Source: Drosophila pseudoobscura | Lineage: Eukaryota; Arthropoda; Insecta; Diptera; Drosophilidae | NCBI RefSeq assembly: GCF_009870125.1 | Contig: NC_046683.1 | Coordinates: forward strand, 39,757,869 to 39,821,868 | Length of the DNA: 64,000 nucleotides | Direction of reading: 5' to 3' | Shown: one piece after another, positions 35,870 to 48,141 of the stretch | Position numbering within the stretch: position 1 is the first letter of the stretch | Layout: every line of letters starts with the position of its first letter | Program-made: the position numbers and the translations under genes | The notes under the pieces: model-generated | Seen by the model: the letters and a program-made list of their open reading frames with translations, nothing else | Told to the model about the DNA's origin: nothing | Database searches by the model: none

Positions 35870-38800
35870 ATTTGTGCGTTTTTCCATGTGTATGCGTTTG
35901 TATATGAAAGTGTTAGGGGGTGCGAAATGTGCGGAGGAAATGTGGGGGCAAAACGTGCAAACGCTAAATGAAAATAAAACAACATAAAACGAAAATATGT
36001 AATTTAAATTAATAATGCAAAAAATGAAACGAAACATCCCTGGGAGCAGGACACAAATTTGCAATTGGTCGGCGGCGTCCACAGATGACAAATGGTATAC
36101 TTGCTCCCTGCAAGACACTTTCTACCACGCAATCGAAACTTAAAGCGTTACAAAGCAACAGAGAACACTACGAAGCATTTGATCCGATCAATGCATCTTC
36201 TTTGGGGAAACGGAAATGGAATCAAGCACGAGGCTGATACCCATGAATATGGACTAAAGCTAATGGTAGTGTGTAATGATAGCAATACAAGTATAGGAGC
36301 TGGTGGCCAACCTCCTTGCCGAACGGTTATGCCCATGTCCGAGGGTAACATTGCAGGACCTCCGCTACCCAAATATGCAAATGCACACACGCGTGTGCTC
36401 CGCAGTTTAGATGTTTGTCTTTTGGATGTTATTTTGCAAGGTATGTCCCATAGAAGGTGCAGGCCCCAGAGCTGCCATACTGTCGATTCAATACACCTTC
36501 TGCCTTTCCGTGATGTTGCTGGGGCTCCTTTTACAAGTGCTGCTGTTCTGCTGTTCTGCTATTGCTGCCTTTATGGTAGCTCCCACGGTTGTTCCATTCA
36601 CTCTTTATGCTCCGTTTTTGTTGGTTTTACTTTTGCTACTGCTTTTACTGTTGCTCTTCTCCATTGCTTGTTCTCTGATTGTGCTCTGCTAGTGCTTTTG
36701 AGTCCCAGTTCCTCTTTTGAAGCCAGAACAGGACAAAGCGCTCCGCTTGAGCCTTTTATTCTGCGCCTAGTTTCCCGCCCCGTCGACACTTAAGCCAACG
36801 CAAGGTGTACCTAATATAAGGTGAGGAGCCAACAATATACCATGACTTCAATCTCTGTTTGTTGTTTTCCCTCTGTTTTCCCTCTCGTCATTGCTGCTCC
36901 TTCAAATTTACATTCTCTGCGTTCGCTTCATCTATTTTACGTATTCATCGGGAACATTTACATGCGTTTTATTATCTCTCTCTCTCTGCTCTCCACGCTA
37001 TTTGCGTCTCTCTCTCTATCGTTTTGCCCACCCTTAACCCCTGTTTCGTTACATATTCAAAGGTTTTTGCCGCCGCCTTCTGCCTTCCGGCACAGATGCC
37101 CTGTGGAACACATTTTTGCCAAGTGGATTTGTTGCGTTTCCTTTTGGGTTTTTGGGGGCTTTCGAGTGCCCCACTGTGTGCCTGTGTGTGTGTAAGAGCA
37201 TATGTGTGTTGGTGTCTGTGCGAGGGGCTTATTTTAATATCAACATATTTATGATGTGTTTGAACACAAAGAAAGTCAGTGGGTGAAATGGTCCTTGAGA
37301 TTCAAGGGATGGAAATATTGTTAAATTTATGTAGACGATACCCTTATACACTTATGACCCACATTCCATTGAAAAACCAAACATTTCTGGCAAGTTCTTA
37401 ATGGAACCTCTCCTCTAGCCTGGCTGTTCCACATTGGATGCCCTCGAAACACTCCATGACCCATTTTCCAAACGAAAATCAACATTTGTGGCGAGTTTTA
37501 AAGAAATCGTTCGCCAGGCAACCCAGTTACTGGGAGCAACTGTGCACTCTAAGCTCCTCCAAATCATTTTCTATTGCCCTCTGCTGCTCTGCTACTCCTG
37601 AGATGTCAAATAGCCATTCCTGGCATTCCTTATGCATGCAAATCTCAAAATCCCCAAGTGCAGTCAGTTTTCGTTGTCTTTTTAGCCTTATGCTCCCCTG
37701 ATAAATTATATATAAGAAATTTCCATTTCTCCCCCTAAAAAGATGGCTGACAGCCTCTGACTTTTGACTTCCGACTTCTGACTTGACTGAGTCTCTGACT
37801 GACGGAGTGACTGACTGAGTGATGAGTGTGGCTCGACTGGAACCTCTCCAACCCGCAAACTCAAAGGGGGCAAAGCGGCAGACCAATTAATTTTCCTGCC
37901 TCAAAATTAACAGCAAGCCGAAGATGAGATTTTTGATGGGCAAACATTGGCGTTGGATTGATCGATCCTTTTCCAGGATGGGCCCGACTTTTGGCTTTTT
38001 ATGGCCACACATGTGAGTGTTATGTACGTGCAAATTCCTTGCCAAGCATCCCATTATCGATATCATTTATCTATCGATTAAAAGGTCAATGTGCAAATTT
38101 CCTTTGAGCTTAAAACTTATGGATAATCACAGACTAGTTGATTTTGTAGCTAAACGTTATACAGGTACGATTTCTATGTAATGAGTTAGCTTTTCGGTGG
38201 CATCTTTATGCGTCTTATTATGATTGAACAATTTTGCCAAGCGATAACAGATCGCTTGTTACCAGAACGGATCCTTTGGCTTTTTTGAAGCTTTTTTAAA
38301 ACCAAAGAACTCTTTAGCGGAGCGACTAATGGGTAGTAAATCTCATGACACTAATTATTGATATTGGCCTTGCTCCTCTTCCGTGCCTTGTGTCCATGTC
38401 TATGTCCATGTCCACATCTCCGATGGGGCTCTTGGGGGTAACCACTCGGATTACACTTTGCCGAAAATATGCTAGAAATGTTCTTTCCTTTCTCCGGTTG
38501 CTGCTTGCTCGTTTCGGGCCCTGCCTCACTGCTTTCTACTGTTGCTGATGCTGTTGCTGGCGCTGGTGCTTTTCTCTCTGCATTTTCTTTGTCGCCGTCG
38601 GTTATTGTTGCCAGTTTTCCCCAACAATGCGGCATCAGCAGCCCCCTAAAGGACAACATGAAACATGCTAGAGACCTTGTGGGGGTGGCATTGGGATGGG
38701 ACATGAATACGGACAGGCGAGGCCAGCGTCGAGCAATGTCCCCCATCGCCATCGCCCCGCACCCTGCTGTCATTGTAGTGCAGGCTGCAGTCTTTTGCTT

Positions 38801-39208
38801 TTCCCCCTCTTGCTCGGAAGCAGAAGCAGCAGCAGCTTACCTGGACCGGGACAGGAAATGGCCAACAGCTTATTGCATAACCCACAAGCAATGCCAGCAA
38901 TGCCAATGCGTCCAGGCCGGGATTAGAGCTCGCCTATCGCCCTCATTCAATCGTCCTCTTTGAGGGCAGGAAATATGTTAAGCAGACTTCATGGCGCGAA
39001 TGCTTCGAGACTCAATCAGTTGATGGCAGGCACGTCCTGTCTCTGTGGCCTCTTTGGCGGCTCTTGAAAGTTCTCCAATGGAATGGGAAACTTTTTGCCT
39101 TTCGCACCAAAAGATTTTCGCAACTGAAAATTCTTCAACTTTGCTGACTTCCAAAGTCATTCGAGTAAAATATTTCGACATATCTCTGTGCATGTCTTTG
39201 CTTGACAC

Positions 39209-39239
39209 CCACACACACACCCGCACACACACACACACA
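39209..39239. repeat. (CA)n microsatellite, one interruption
   Basis: CA run broken by CCG near 39221. Confidence 0.9.
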
Positions 39240-40099
39240 TAGAAAGAAAGGGGAAGGAGGAGGACACCGGACCCAGGACACATGCACACGCACACGCACA
39301 CGCATCTGGGGCGACAAGTTGCAACTTGATCCAATTCATTAAATGAAAATTATATTTTATGATTTAAATTGCATTTTCCTGGAGCCCTGTCTGCAAAGGC
39401 AAAGCAAAGGCAAAAGCATCCTGTGCATTGATATGGCATGTATCGCATCGCATCGCATTGCATCATGTGTGTGCATCGTCACTGGAGTCTGAAACGGGGC
39501 CAGGCCTTCTCCACCTGCTGCTCCTTCGCCTCCTTCGCCAAAGGCAATGAATCATTGCCAACCCAAGCCTGGTGAGGATTTCTCTTCACTGCACTCGTGT
39601 GGATGCTGGCGGAAGGTATAAGAAATCTGCTCTCATAATCAAGATAATCGCAGTATACATATGTGATAGAAGAAACCTTTTGCTGAAGCAAAAACATGCT
39701 ATGGCCTCTACAGTTTGAAAGTTATGGCAAGCTCATCGGGATCGGATAACTTTCACACTTCAAATATGAGCCATCTCCTATTTTAGGATGAGGCCAACAC
39801 CTCCTATCGTTTGCAACGTTCTTAATTGTTTTTAAGATACTGTACTGCTGAACTGCTATGCTGCTCTTCTTTTACCATCTGTAAACCTCAATAATTAAAC
39901 GGTAATTCTGTTTCTTGTTGGAGCCTCACAAAGTCAGCGCGTAGGCTGCCGGAAAAAAGGAAAAAGAGAAATCTATAGGAAGGCAAGGCAAAAGCACCCA
40001 AACAAAAATAAAAGGTTGCCTAAAAAGAGTTTTTTGGTTTTTGGGTTGTGCCTGGGAAATGGCAGTCGAAAAACAATTTCAACTTGTTAAGCTTTTATT

Positions 40100-40119
40100 G
40101 TGTGTGTGTGTGTGTGTGT
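40100..40119. repeat. (TG)10 microsatellite
   Basis: Uninterrupted TG run. Confidence 0.95.
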
Positions 40120-42767
40120 TTGCTAAGGGGATGAATGTGAATTGAGAGCTGAAGATGAAGCGCCGGGGGAAACCAAAAGAAAAATGAAAATGTAAACTTT
40201 CTCATAGCCAGCTCCTCCTGTTTTCTACCATTTCTGTCTACTATCTATGCTCCAGTGATCATTTAATTGCGAAGATAATCATTTGTCATATTTTTGCAGC
40301 AGCTCCGCTCCCACTTTTGTACGCTTGATTTATGCTTTGTGCTCTTTCATTTTACGCACCGCGCTTTTTGTGTAATTGCTTTTGGCTAGCAAAACTATTT
40401 CCGGTTCCGGTTTTTGGCTTCCGTTGACATTTTCTGTGCTGCGTCATCCTTCCTCGCTCCATTTCTCTAATTGCTTCCGCTAGCAATTGCATTGGTCTCT
40501 CAGACCCAATCTAATCGCTTAACTTCTGCTTCAACATTGTTCCAATCTCCAAATTATATAAGCCTTGACAAATGTGTCTCTCTCTTTAGCGCACTCTCCT
40601 TCTCTCTCTCTCTCTCTTCCCCCTTCCCCTCCCTCCTCCCATCCCACCATCAGAATAGCTCTTGGAGTGGCAGTCCCCAAAAAGCATGCTACACGTTTTG
40701 ACAGACTGACAGCTGAGGCCATCAGCAACGTGGACATGGAGGGGGGCCTGTCTCTCTCTCTCTCTCTCTGGTAAAAATGCCCCCAATTAGGTATGAAAGC
40801 GTGACAAGTATCCCAATCACGATCACGACTGAGGGGATATTAGAGCCTTGTCTGCAGGGAGGGACTTCAAAGTTAACTACATTTATTTTTTTAAGCAATT
40901 TCGGTAAGTATTGAAGTGATGAAAGTCTTTTTGAAATCATTATTTAAGGGATTCTACCATTCTACTTAATTGGAAACTATTGTTGAGTTTTTCGCTAAAC
41001 CTTGTCTCAGGATAGTCAGGATATCTCATTGACATCTCGTTCCATCGTTGATTTTAAAGCATTCGCAACTAAGACTCGCGACTGCTCGTGTCGCCACTCA
41101 AGCCTCACGCCCATCTCTGGACACACGGGCACGGCAATGGCTTGGGTCAGCGCAAATTCAGTCGGGACTTGGCCTGCAATTAACGCAACAAGATTTGATC
41201 CCTGCCCCGAACGCCTCATGCCGCCTGCTTCATCTTGGCCACTTTCTTGGGCCGCTTTCTTGATTGTATTTGGTGTAATTTTTAATTAGCTGCTTTGCTT
41301 TCGTTCCAGACCCGAGGCGACCCTCCCCTGTTCTGCCATGGTCCACTTTTGGCCGGGCTAATTGCCTTTTTCGCCCACTCCGGATCAGGGGACCACGACA
41401 TGTGGCTCGTAGCGGTTTGGATCGAGCGACGTGGGACCCTCATTCATTCCCTAGCAGACATTTTTTAATTTAATAAAACTCTCCTCACAGTAATTAGCCT
41501 CAGTGCGAATTAAATGGAATGGCAGTCAATATTTCATATGCTGCGCCCCAGGCAAAATGGCTTTTTCTCTTTCTCACTCTCTCTCTCTCTCTGTGTGCGG
41601 CATGTCGATACATTTCCGTATTTACATTTCCGAACTTTTTTGGACAGTCTGCCATTCGTTTTGAGAAATTGCCACTGACATTCGAGCTTGATTAAATTTG
41701 AATAAATGAATATGCAAGCGAGAATGAGAGCTTGCTGGAAGCTCGGGCTCGCTACGGCCCTCGCTACCCAAGGGATTTTTGAGAAGATTGTGGGAAATAT
41801 GTGAAAGGGAGCAGAATAGTACATAAAAAAACAGTTAGTTACATGACAGCTTAAAGTTGAAAAAAGCCGATAGTTGGAAGTTTGATAATAACACCGAATT
41901 TCACACCCAAAATAGGTTAGTATTTGGTCGAAGTAGTTTATAAAGCAGTTTATAAAGTTCTGCCTTGATCTCTTAAGGTATCAATAAAATAGTTGCAGAA
42001 AACAACTGCTAAACAGTTGACTCTAGAATCGAGAAAACTTGCAGCAAGATCACACACCATTCGTGACGCCACTACTATTAATGCTGCAACGCAGCTAAAG
42101 AAACTTCTTGACAACCGCGTTCCGATACTGTTTTCTCGCTCACACCGACGCTGCGGCAGTACGACGTTTCGCCAATACATATGTTCTAGAAAACTGCAGG
42201 GCATTCAAATATCATCAATACACATACACAAATAATAATTATAAATGGATAAATATATTAAACAAGCAGAGGGATCCATACATCTACCGATCGGGAATAG
42301 ATATTACATGTACAGACGCATAGGATCAGATTTACTAGCCAGAAATAATTTGGGCGCCTTTTTCGAAGAGCGACAGCCACACACACACACAGACACACAC
42401 GCACACACAACAAATACAAACATTCCCGGACAGCACCAGAGAGCGGCATTTCAGCCAAAACAAGCCCAGAAAGAGGCCTGACGGAGCCGCAACGGCGGAA
42501 CGGGTAAACAAACGGACGAGCGGAGAATTCAATGAGAGAACAGCGGCTATTTCGGCACATCGCTTCTACATACTATCTGTCATTCTTTTGGCACTCCTTT
42601 GGTACAGGTCTTAGTTTCCCAAAACATAAGTGGCAGACAGCCACTCACACAGGCCACACACGCACTTGAAAAAAATTGGCAATATTTTTGAATAAGGAGC
42701 TTACACGCAATTTTTGGCACGCACTCGATAAATCTCACTGCTCAGACGAGGACCAGACGCGGCAACA

Positions 42768-44208
42768 ATGGCGAGCGAACTAACTGTAAAAACAGGCACC
42801 AGCGTGACCGAAAAGGCTGTAAATACCGTAAATACCCCACCGGAGGAGTACACAGAATCCGTAAAAATACGCGCAATCTTACTATCAGCAGACTTTCCGT
42901 CGCTTAGATTACTTATAGACGTTGATTATGGTGCCGATTTGACCAATATTTTATTAATTATACTACACTTTAGTAGATATATTCTTAGTTTTATTTATTT
43001 CGCCAAAATTCTTCTCCTCCGACGGCTAACCTCACTCTTCGATTTAAAATGGCCGTGCCGTTAACGCTGCAAAAGCACTAGCGCGGTATGTTCCATAAAA
43101 TACCGGGCGCTGGTATTTGGTATTATATCCACGGCACTGAGTCTGCTGGTTGGAATCAGCTGTTGTGTTAGATTTCTTTCAAAAATATTAATATCCACAT
43201 ATTCTCTGTATGAATAATATATTATTTTCATATAATATTTATCTCACAATAGCATCGATATTAAAAATAAGTAGCTTTCATTAGAAAGCTAGAAATTAAT
43301 TCTAGAAATTATTATTTTTAAAATAATAGCATGTTACCGCCGAAGCCCTTCCACTTATCGAAAAAAATATCGATATTTTTTTACAACTGTCCCTGGCCAG
43401 CAAAAATTGTAATTAAAATTCGCGGGCTTAATATATGAAACTATGACTACATGAAACAATAGAAAAAAAACTGCCGATTCGCGAGAGATAAGCCGCAAAC
43501 GGTATTTTGTTATATATATATTTATTCGAGGCATTCCCGCATACCCAGAAGAAAACCCTCGAGCTGACCCATAAACTGATGGATGAGTATAATGAATAAA
43601 ACATCTTCGATGATCTGCCGAATTGATTTGACAAATTCAATAAAGTAGTTAGTATATTCGCCAGTCCACAGAAAAATTATATGATATGATATTATCAACC
43701 GAAAATATATATCGATATTTTAGCATATCAATATTTAATATCCCTAAATGGAACATTTGTAAACAAATATATATAAATACAAATTTTAATTATTATACAT
43801 GATCCGCAACATTGTTGTAGGCATGTCGGGAGACTATTGTTGTTGGACGACCTGTCAGAGAACGAGGTGAACCACTTGGCCGACGAATCGGCTTCCAGCG
43901 CCCACAAACGGGAGAGCACCTGCATCTGCTTCGTGGGCAAGCGTGACTTCAAGTCCTTCATTCGCGAGGCAATTCCATACATTAGCTCCCCACTTCCTGT
44001 CCTCAAGCCCTCACTTTCCCTGCATTACATCGCCTCTAGGAGCGGCCAGTTTGTGGATATTGACAGTGGGGCCATTGTGGGTACCCATGAAGTCATCCAC
44101 CAGTGGACCGTGGGCCAGCGCTGCCGCCTCGTCTCCTTCTTACAGACGTGCATTGTGGCCAGCAAGATTCACTCAAAAATATTTTTTGTGAACACGAGGA
44201 CCCCCTGA
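42768..44208 (+). CDS. Candidate small gene, or decaying gene, with two to three exons
   Basis: Speculative model. The 3' exon is the best part: acceptor ATTGTTGTAG at 43820, then coding-like sequence 43821-44208 (TGA) with Drosophila codon bias (residues HKRESTCICFVGKRDF and FVDIDSGAIVG), and an AATAAA 109 nt later. Upstream, 43531-43586 (AFPHTQKKTLELTHKLMDE) ends GATGA|GTATAA in matching phase. Further upstream, ATG 42768 in good context (AACAATGG) starts a frame that reaches TCC|GTAAAA at 42862, phase 0, which could join 43531. Both candidate introns (about 670 and 234 nt) are AT-rich and the first contains promoter-like motifs. That would also fit a gene broken by insertions. No family is recognised. 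Confidence 0.3.
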
Positions 44209-44316
44209 TTATAAAGTTTTGTTAATTATTCTGTAAGAATATATGTTCTTATTACAAGACGCATTTGAGGGTGCAATAATTTCAACAAAATTCATTTAAT
44301 ATAGTCTTTTGTTGCA

Positions 44317-44322
44317 AATAAA
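44317..44322 (+). terminator. Polyadenylation signal AATAAA
   Basis: AATAAA 109 nt downstream of the TGA of the candidate gene at 42768-44208. It supports 43821-44208 as a terminal exon. Confidence 0.4.
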
Positions 44323-45246
44323 GCTTGTTGGTCTTGTACTCACTTTATGTTTAAGAGACTTATCATATCATCGACAGTTTTTTGTTCTGGTTTCCCTTGA
44401 GAACCCCTCTAATTGCTAAGGTTTGTTTAGCTTTTTTGTAAAAATACGATAATGATTCAGATGAAGAAACGTTTTGACCTGTGATTGTGATTGTTCACAG
44501 TGGTATCTTTATAATATCGTAAGGATTGAAGAAATTGTACACCGTTTTCTCAGAGAGCCTATATTTTTGGGATGCAGCTGGGATCGGCTACTGAGACGCA
44601 AAAATCATAAATTCCAGAGCACATTTACGGGCAATTGCAGATACATACATAGCTCTTTGGTTACTTTTATATCCGCAAGAAATGCTTATATCTGCACCAT
44701 TATCTTCCCAGGAAAATAAATCTTTAAACATATCTATTCCATTAGTTGCTGGAATTCGTATTATTGTTGTTGTTGCTTCCAGCAAATTTTGAGATCTCCT
44801 TTTACGCATTCACATATGATATGTCTTGGATGCTTTCTGCTCCATTGCACAGAATTTACAGAATCTAGACATTATGTTGCAATCCAAAACACACGCAGAT
44901 CTGTGTGTACTTGGAAGATGTCTTCTTTACTTATACTTTACTGACCTCAGGGACATATCAATCCCAAATGCAAACCAACCGATCGATCCCACATGCCCTA
45001 AAAGACGGAGTCAGAGACAGGAAGCACAGCTACTTTCATGGTGAACAGACATTAAACAACTACAAATATATATTCTAGGTGCGATTGACACAAATAAAAA
45101 AAAATAGCTAGCTTTCCCTAATATAGATGATGTCGATTATAAATTAGGCTATGGTTACTATTCGATCTATGGCTAACTTATGCGCTAAACTGATGATTGA
45201 GGAGCAGGTGCATGAGTTCTCTGTGGCGGATAGGAGTACCCTTGGA
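44323..45246. other. AT-rich spacer with a possible old coding fragment
   Basis: On the minus strand at 44588-44880 a broken frame includes a CKFC cysteine pair followed by a stop and then a 73-codon frame. It could be remnant coding or transposon DNA. The end near Cdc45 is its 3'UTR. Confidence 0.35.
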
Positions 45247-47057
45247 CTAAGTGAGCAGCACGGTGAGGGCGTCAAGGAAGCGAGTGAGGTCGCTTTGCCG
45301 GAGCTGGACAACCGAAGGCTCGAAAAAGTCCTGCAGCAGGGTTGTCTTACTCTTCTGGGCTGCCTGTTCGAAGGCCTTGCCAAAGAAGTTCTTGGGCGAG
45401 TCTTCGCGAACGGGGGCAATGCCCACTAGCAGGCACATGCCCTGAGTGGCATCGAGCGGGCAGGTGGCGATCAGCGGTAGGTCCGGGGCAGCGCGTGCCC
45501 TGCTGGTGGCCACATGGCCACGAAGTATGAACTTCGCCAGCAAGCCCAGGGCGTACGGATAGGAGAAGAAGGCATGCTCCTCCTGCAGCACATAGTAGAA
45601 GAAGGAGCCGGCCGAGTGCACCTGGCGGGCCTCCAGGCTGCTCTGCACCTGCCTGAAGATGGCCGCGTGCAGCAGCTTGGCATTGTCGATGCCCGCCCCG
45701 AGGAGCTGCTTGTGCTGTCGGTTCAGGGCGTCGGAGGCCTCCATGAAGCAGTCCTCGGGCGTTTTGTGCTTCTTCACCGACTCCATGATGGCCAGCAGGG
45801 CGTAGACGTAGTCAGCGGCCGCGTAGCGGCTTCGGTAGCCATAGCTTAGAGTGAAAGTACCATAGACGATGTCGGGGATGTCGTATTTCTCGGCCAGCCG
45901 CTCCACCATTGAGTAAAACTCCTTGCGCAGCACCAGGTCCATGGAGCTGTATGTCTGCCGCGCATGCACCAGCGGCAGACCCATCTCCAGGAGCAGCTCG
46001 TGAAGACGTTTCTCACCGCGGAGCGTCCACAGCTTCAGCTGGCAGGAAGCGTAGCGGGAGTACCTGCAAGAGGAGTACGAGGTACCTGCATTAGGATCAG
46101 GAGACTCAACTCTCCTCCCTGGACCTACCTCATGGAGTCGGTCACCGGCCAGTGCCGGTACAGCACCAGATGCAGGTCGTTCTCGAAGCTGATCTTGGAA
46201 GCGCTCATTGTGTTCTGGTCGTTGGTCTTGTTCGTGAGGCGGGAGACGTGCGACTGGATCTGTTCCAGCTCTAGGGTGTAGGCCCCACTCTCGATCTTGC
46301 CCAGCAGCAGCTGCTCGCTGATGCCCACAATGGCCCACCAGAGCAGGTCCATGTTGTCCTTGGACAGCTTCCAGGCCAGCTCGAAGATCAGCAAAGCCGT
46401 GGACCGACCATAGTAGCTGAACTGCGTGTACTCGAACATGATTCGGTCGCGCTCCGACTCCCACTGGCGGCGGGCGCGCTGTCGAAGGATGCGCTGCTCG
46501 TGCCGCTCCAGGCGGGTTAGCTTGGGCCGCACTGCGGGGCGCTGCGCACTGTCCTCATCTCCGTCCGAGTCGCCAGCACCGCTGTCGTTGTGTACCTCCT
46601 CCTCGTCCTCCTCGTCGGACTGGTCCTGGTCGTCATCCTCCTCGTCAGAGTCGTGAAAAATGGTTTCGAATGCGGGAATGTTCTCCTCCAGAGCGGCATC
46701 GCCCAGAATGCATACCTGTCGATCGCTATATATGTTGCAGACGTCAAGCGGCCGATGGGCATCGCAAATAAAAAAGGTGACATCTTCCGCCGGCTGCAGC
46801 AGCTCAACGATGTCCACGCAGCCGCCGCAGTTGACCAGAAGCACGTACTTGACGTCGCCTTGGTGCTCGCCATAGGCACGCCGTAGACCCGTGATGCCCA
46901 TGATGGGAACCACCGTGTAGAGCATGTGGTCATACTGGAAGAGAGCCTGCAGGATCTTGCTTGCGCAGATGGCGTCAATGTCGTAGTTGACGATGATGAG
47001 GATGCGCTTGCCCACTAAGTGCCTGTAGAAGTCATTCTTGAGATCTTGGATGAACAT
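45247..47057 (-). CDS. Cdc45: Replication initiation factor Cdc45
   Basis: Two exons: 47057-46129 and 46063-45247, with a 65-nt intron (ATGAG|GTAGGT to CTTGCAG) splitting an Arg codon. The product is 581 residues, close to the usual length for animal Cdc45. The start (AAAGATGTTC) opens MFIQDLKNDFY, followed by a RecJ/DHH-like segment (NYDIDAICASKIL) near residue 25. Around residues 155-185 lies the typical acidic insertion of Asp/Glu runs, then a basic stretch, then the conserved C-terminal half (YRHWPVTDSMRYSRYAS, LLVGIAPV). Cdc45 joins Mcm2-7 and GINS as the CMG helicase in the nucleus. It diverges from the Rpp21 gene with about 370 bp between start codons. Confidence 0.96.
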
Positions 47058-47262
47058 CTTTCCGCGTCCAGCAGCAAAAGCAACAAAAACTATCACGCAA
47101 ATTGAATAGCAATCGTGGGCGATCCTTTTTTTCTGATTGCTGCGGCTGCTTTGGTTATGGGTATTGTTGTGGTTGCTGTGGCGGCTCCTAGTTAGCCGTA
47201 GTGTGCTGCATTTTGCGCGTTTCTTTCGTTTTGTTTGCACTTTTTGCGGGTTTGCAAAATGT

Positions 47263-47325
47263 CGCAGTGTGACCCACGACTAGTTCAAAAACGCGGGAAA
47301 CAGCTGGCCAGCTAGGTGTGACCAG
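47263..47325. promoter_or_regulatory. Shared Cdc45/Rpp21 promoter with two Motif 1 (M1BP) sites
   Basis: Minus-strand TGGGTCACACTGCG at 47276-47263 and minus-strand CTGGTCACACCT at 47325-47314 match Drosophila core-promoter Motif 1 (YGGTCACACTR). They sit between two divergent housekeeping genes. I see no TATA box, as expected for this promoter class. Confidence 0.65.
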
Positions 47326-47431
47326 CCGTGCATACCGTTGGAATGCCACAGAATAGCCATTCGCATGTCACCCTCGCCTTTCTGCATTTTTCTGCCCACG
47401 CTAGATTATTTTGGAATATCTTCTCCACAAC

Positions 47432-48054
47432 ATGGCCAAGAACAACAAAAAGAAGGTGTTTGCACTGCGCCTCGTCTGCTCCCGCATGAACTTCCTTTAC
47501 CAGGCGGCCCACCTTATGGCGGAGGGCAGCCACAACACCCTCGGCGCCTACTATGGGAAGCTCTGCCGCAATGTGGGCACCAAGGCCATAATGCACATGT
47601 AAGTGGCACCACAAATCCTAGCTAAGCCGCTCTTTCATTTCAATCTGATCTCTTTCTGATTAGGGCTCCGGCGCTGAAGCGAACTCTGTGCAAGCGCTGC
47701 TCCCTGCCGCTCATTCCCGGAGTCAATACGAGCCTGACTGTGCCTCAGAAAAAGGACCAAACAGCACCAGCAACAGACCCAAAGGCGTGCAAGAAGCGTC
47801 ATCGCCGACAACGCAGAAAGAAGGGAGAGGTGGGAAAAGCTAAAGTCCAGCCAAAGGCAAGCACCGTGGACGAGCACACGCCGCTCCAACTAGAGTGCCC
47901 TCTCTGCCAGGGCCGTCGCCGCTTTGTTGTGGACAGTCAGCGCGAGTGCTGGATAGAGCAGCCGCAGGCCCTGGTCGAAGTGCTCGACATAGAAGCGGAT
48001 GAGGAGAGACAACAGACGCAGGCACAGCCACAGCCACAATCACAAGCACAGTGA
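47432..48054 (+). CDS. Rpp21: RNase P protein subunit, Rpp21/Rpr2 family
   Basis: Exons 47432-47598 and 47664-48054 with a 65-nt intron (CACAT|GTAAGT to TGATTAG) splitting a Met codon, giving 185 residues. The start is AACATGGCC. The N-terminal helix RMNFLYQAAHLM and the segment KRTLCKRCSLPLIPG match the Rpp21 signature. A CxxC pair there (CKRC) and a second one (CPLC) with RRRFVVD form the family's zinc site. Between them is a very basic insertion (KKRHRRQRRKK) that may bind RNA. The C-terminus is Gln-rich. Rpp21 is part of nuclear RNase P, which removes tRNA 5' leaders. It runs tail to head with the dioxygenase gene, only 87 bp from stop to the next ATG. Confidence 0.9.
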
Positions 48055-48141
48055 TAAGACACAGCACACTTATCGCCGGCTTATCTCAGCCCCCTGGGCC
48101 TCGATAGCCATCCATCTGTACGATCGTTAGTCGGTCGCGCC

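Larger units (their letters stand above)
35888..42767. other. Gene-poor stretch
   Basis: Mostly T/C-rich non-coding sequence with CA, TG and TC microsatellites. The longest frames (233 codons at 36092-36793; 164 codons at 38469-38963) have no motif, poor composition and no phased splice partners. I see no RNA gene. The last 300 bases are A-rich and 5'UTR-like, possibly the leader of the candidate gene starting at 42768. Confidence 0.55.

Noticed and set aside
36092-36793. 233-codon plus-strand frame
   Set aside because: CTG/TGC-rich, Cys/Leu-heavy translation with no domain and no neighbouring exons; typical chance frame.
44588-44880. Minus-strand cysteine-pair fragment as a zinc-finger gene
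   Set aside because: An in-frame stop separates the CKFC pair from the remaining frame, and no splice sites repair it.
45471-46978. Plus-strand and alternate frames over Cdc45
   Set aside because: Shadows of a confidently identified, GC-rich coding region.
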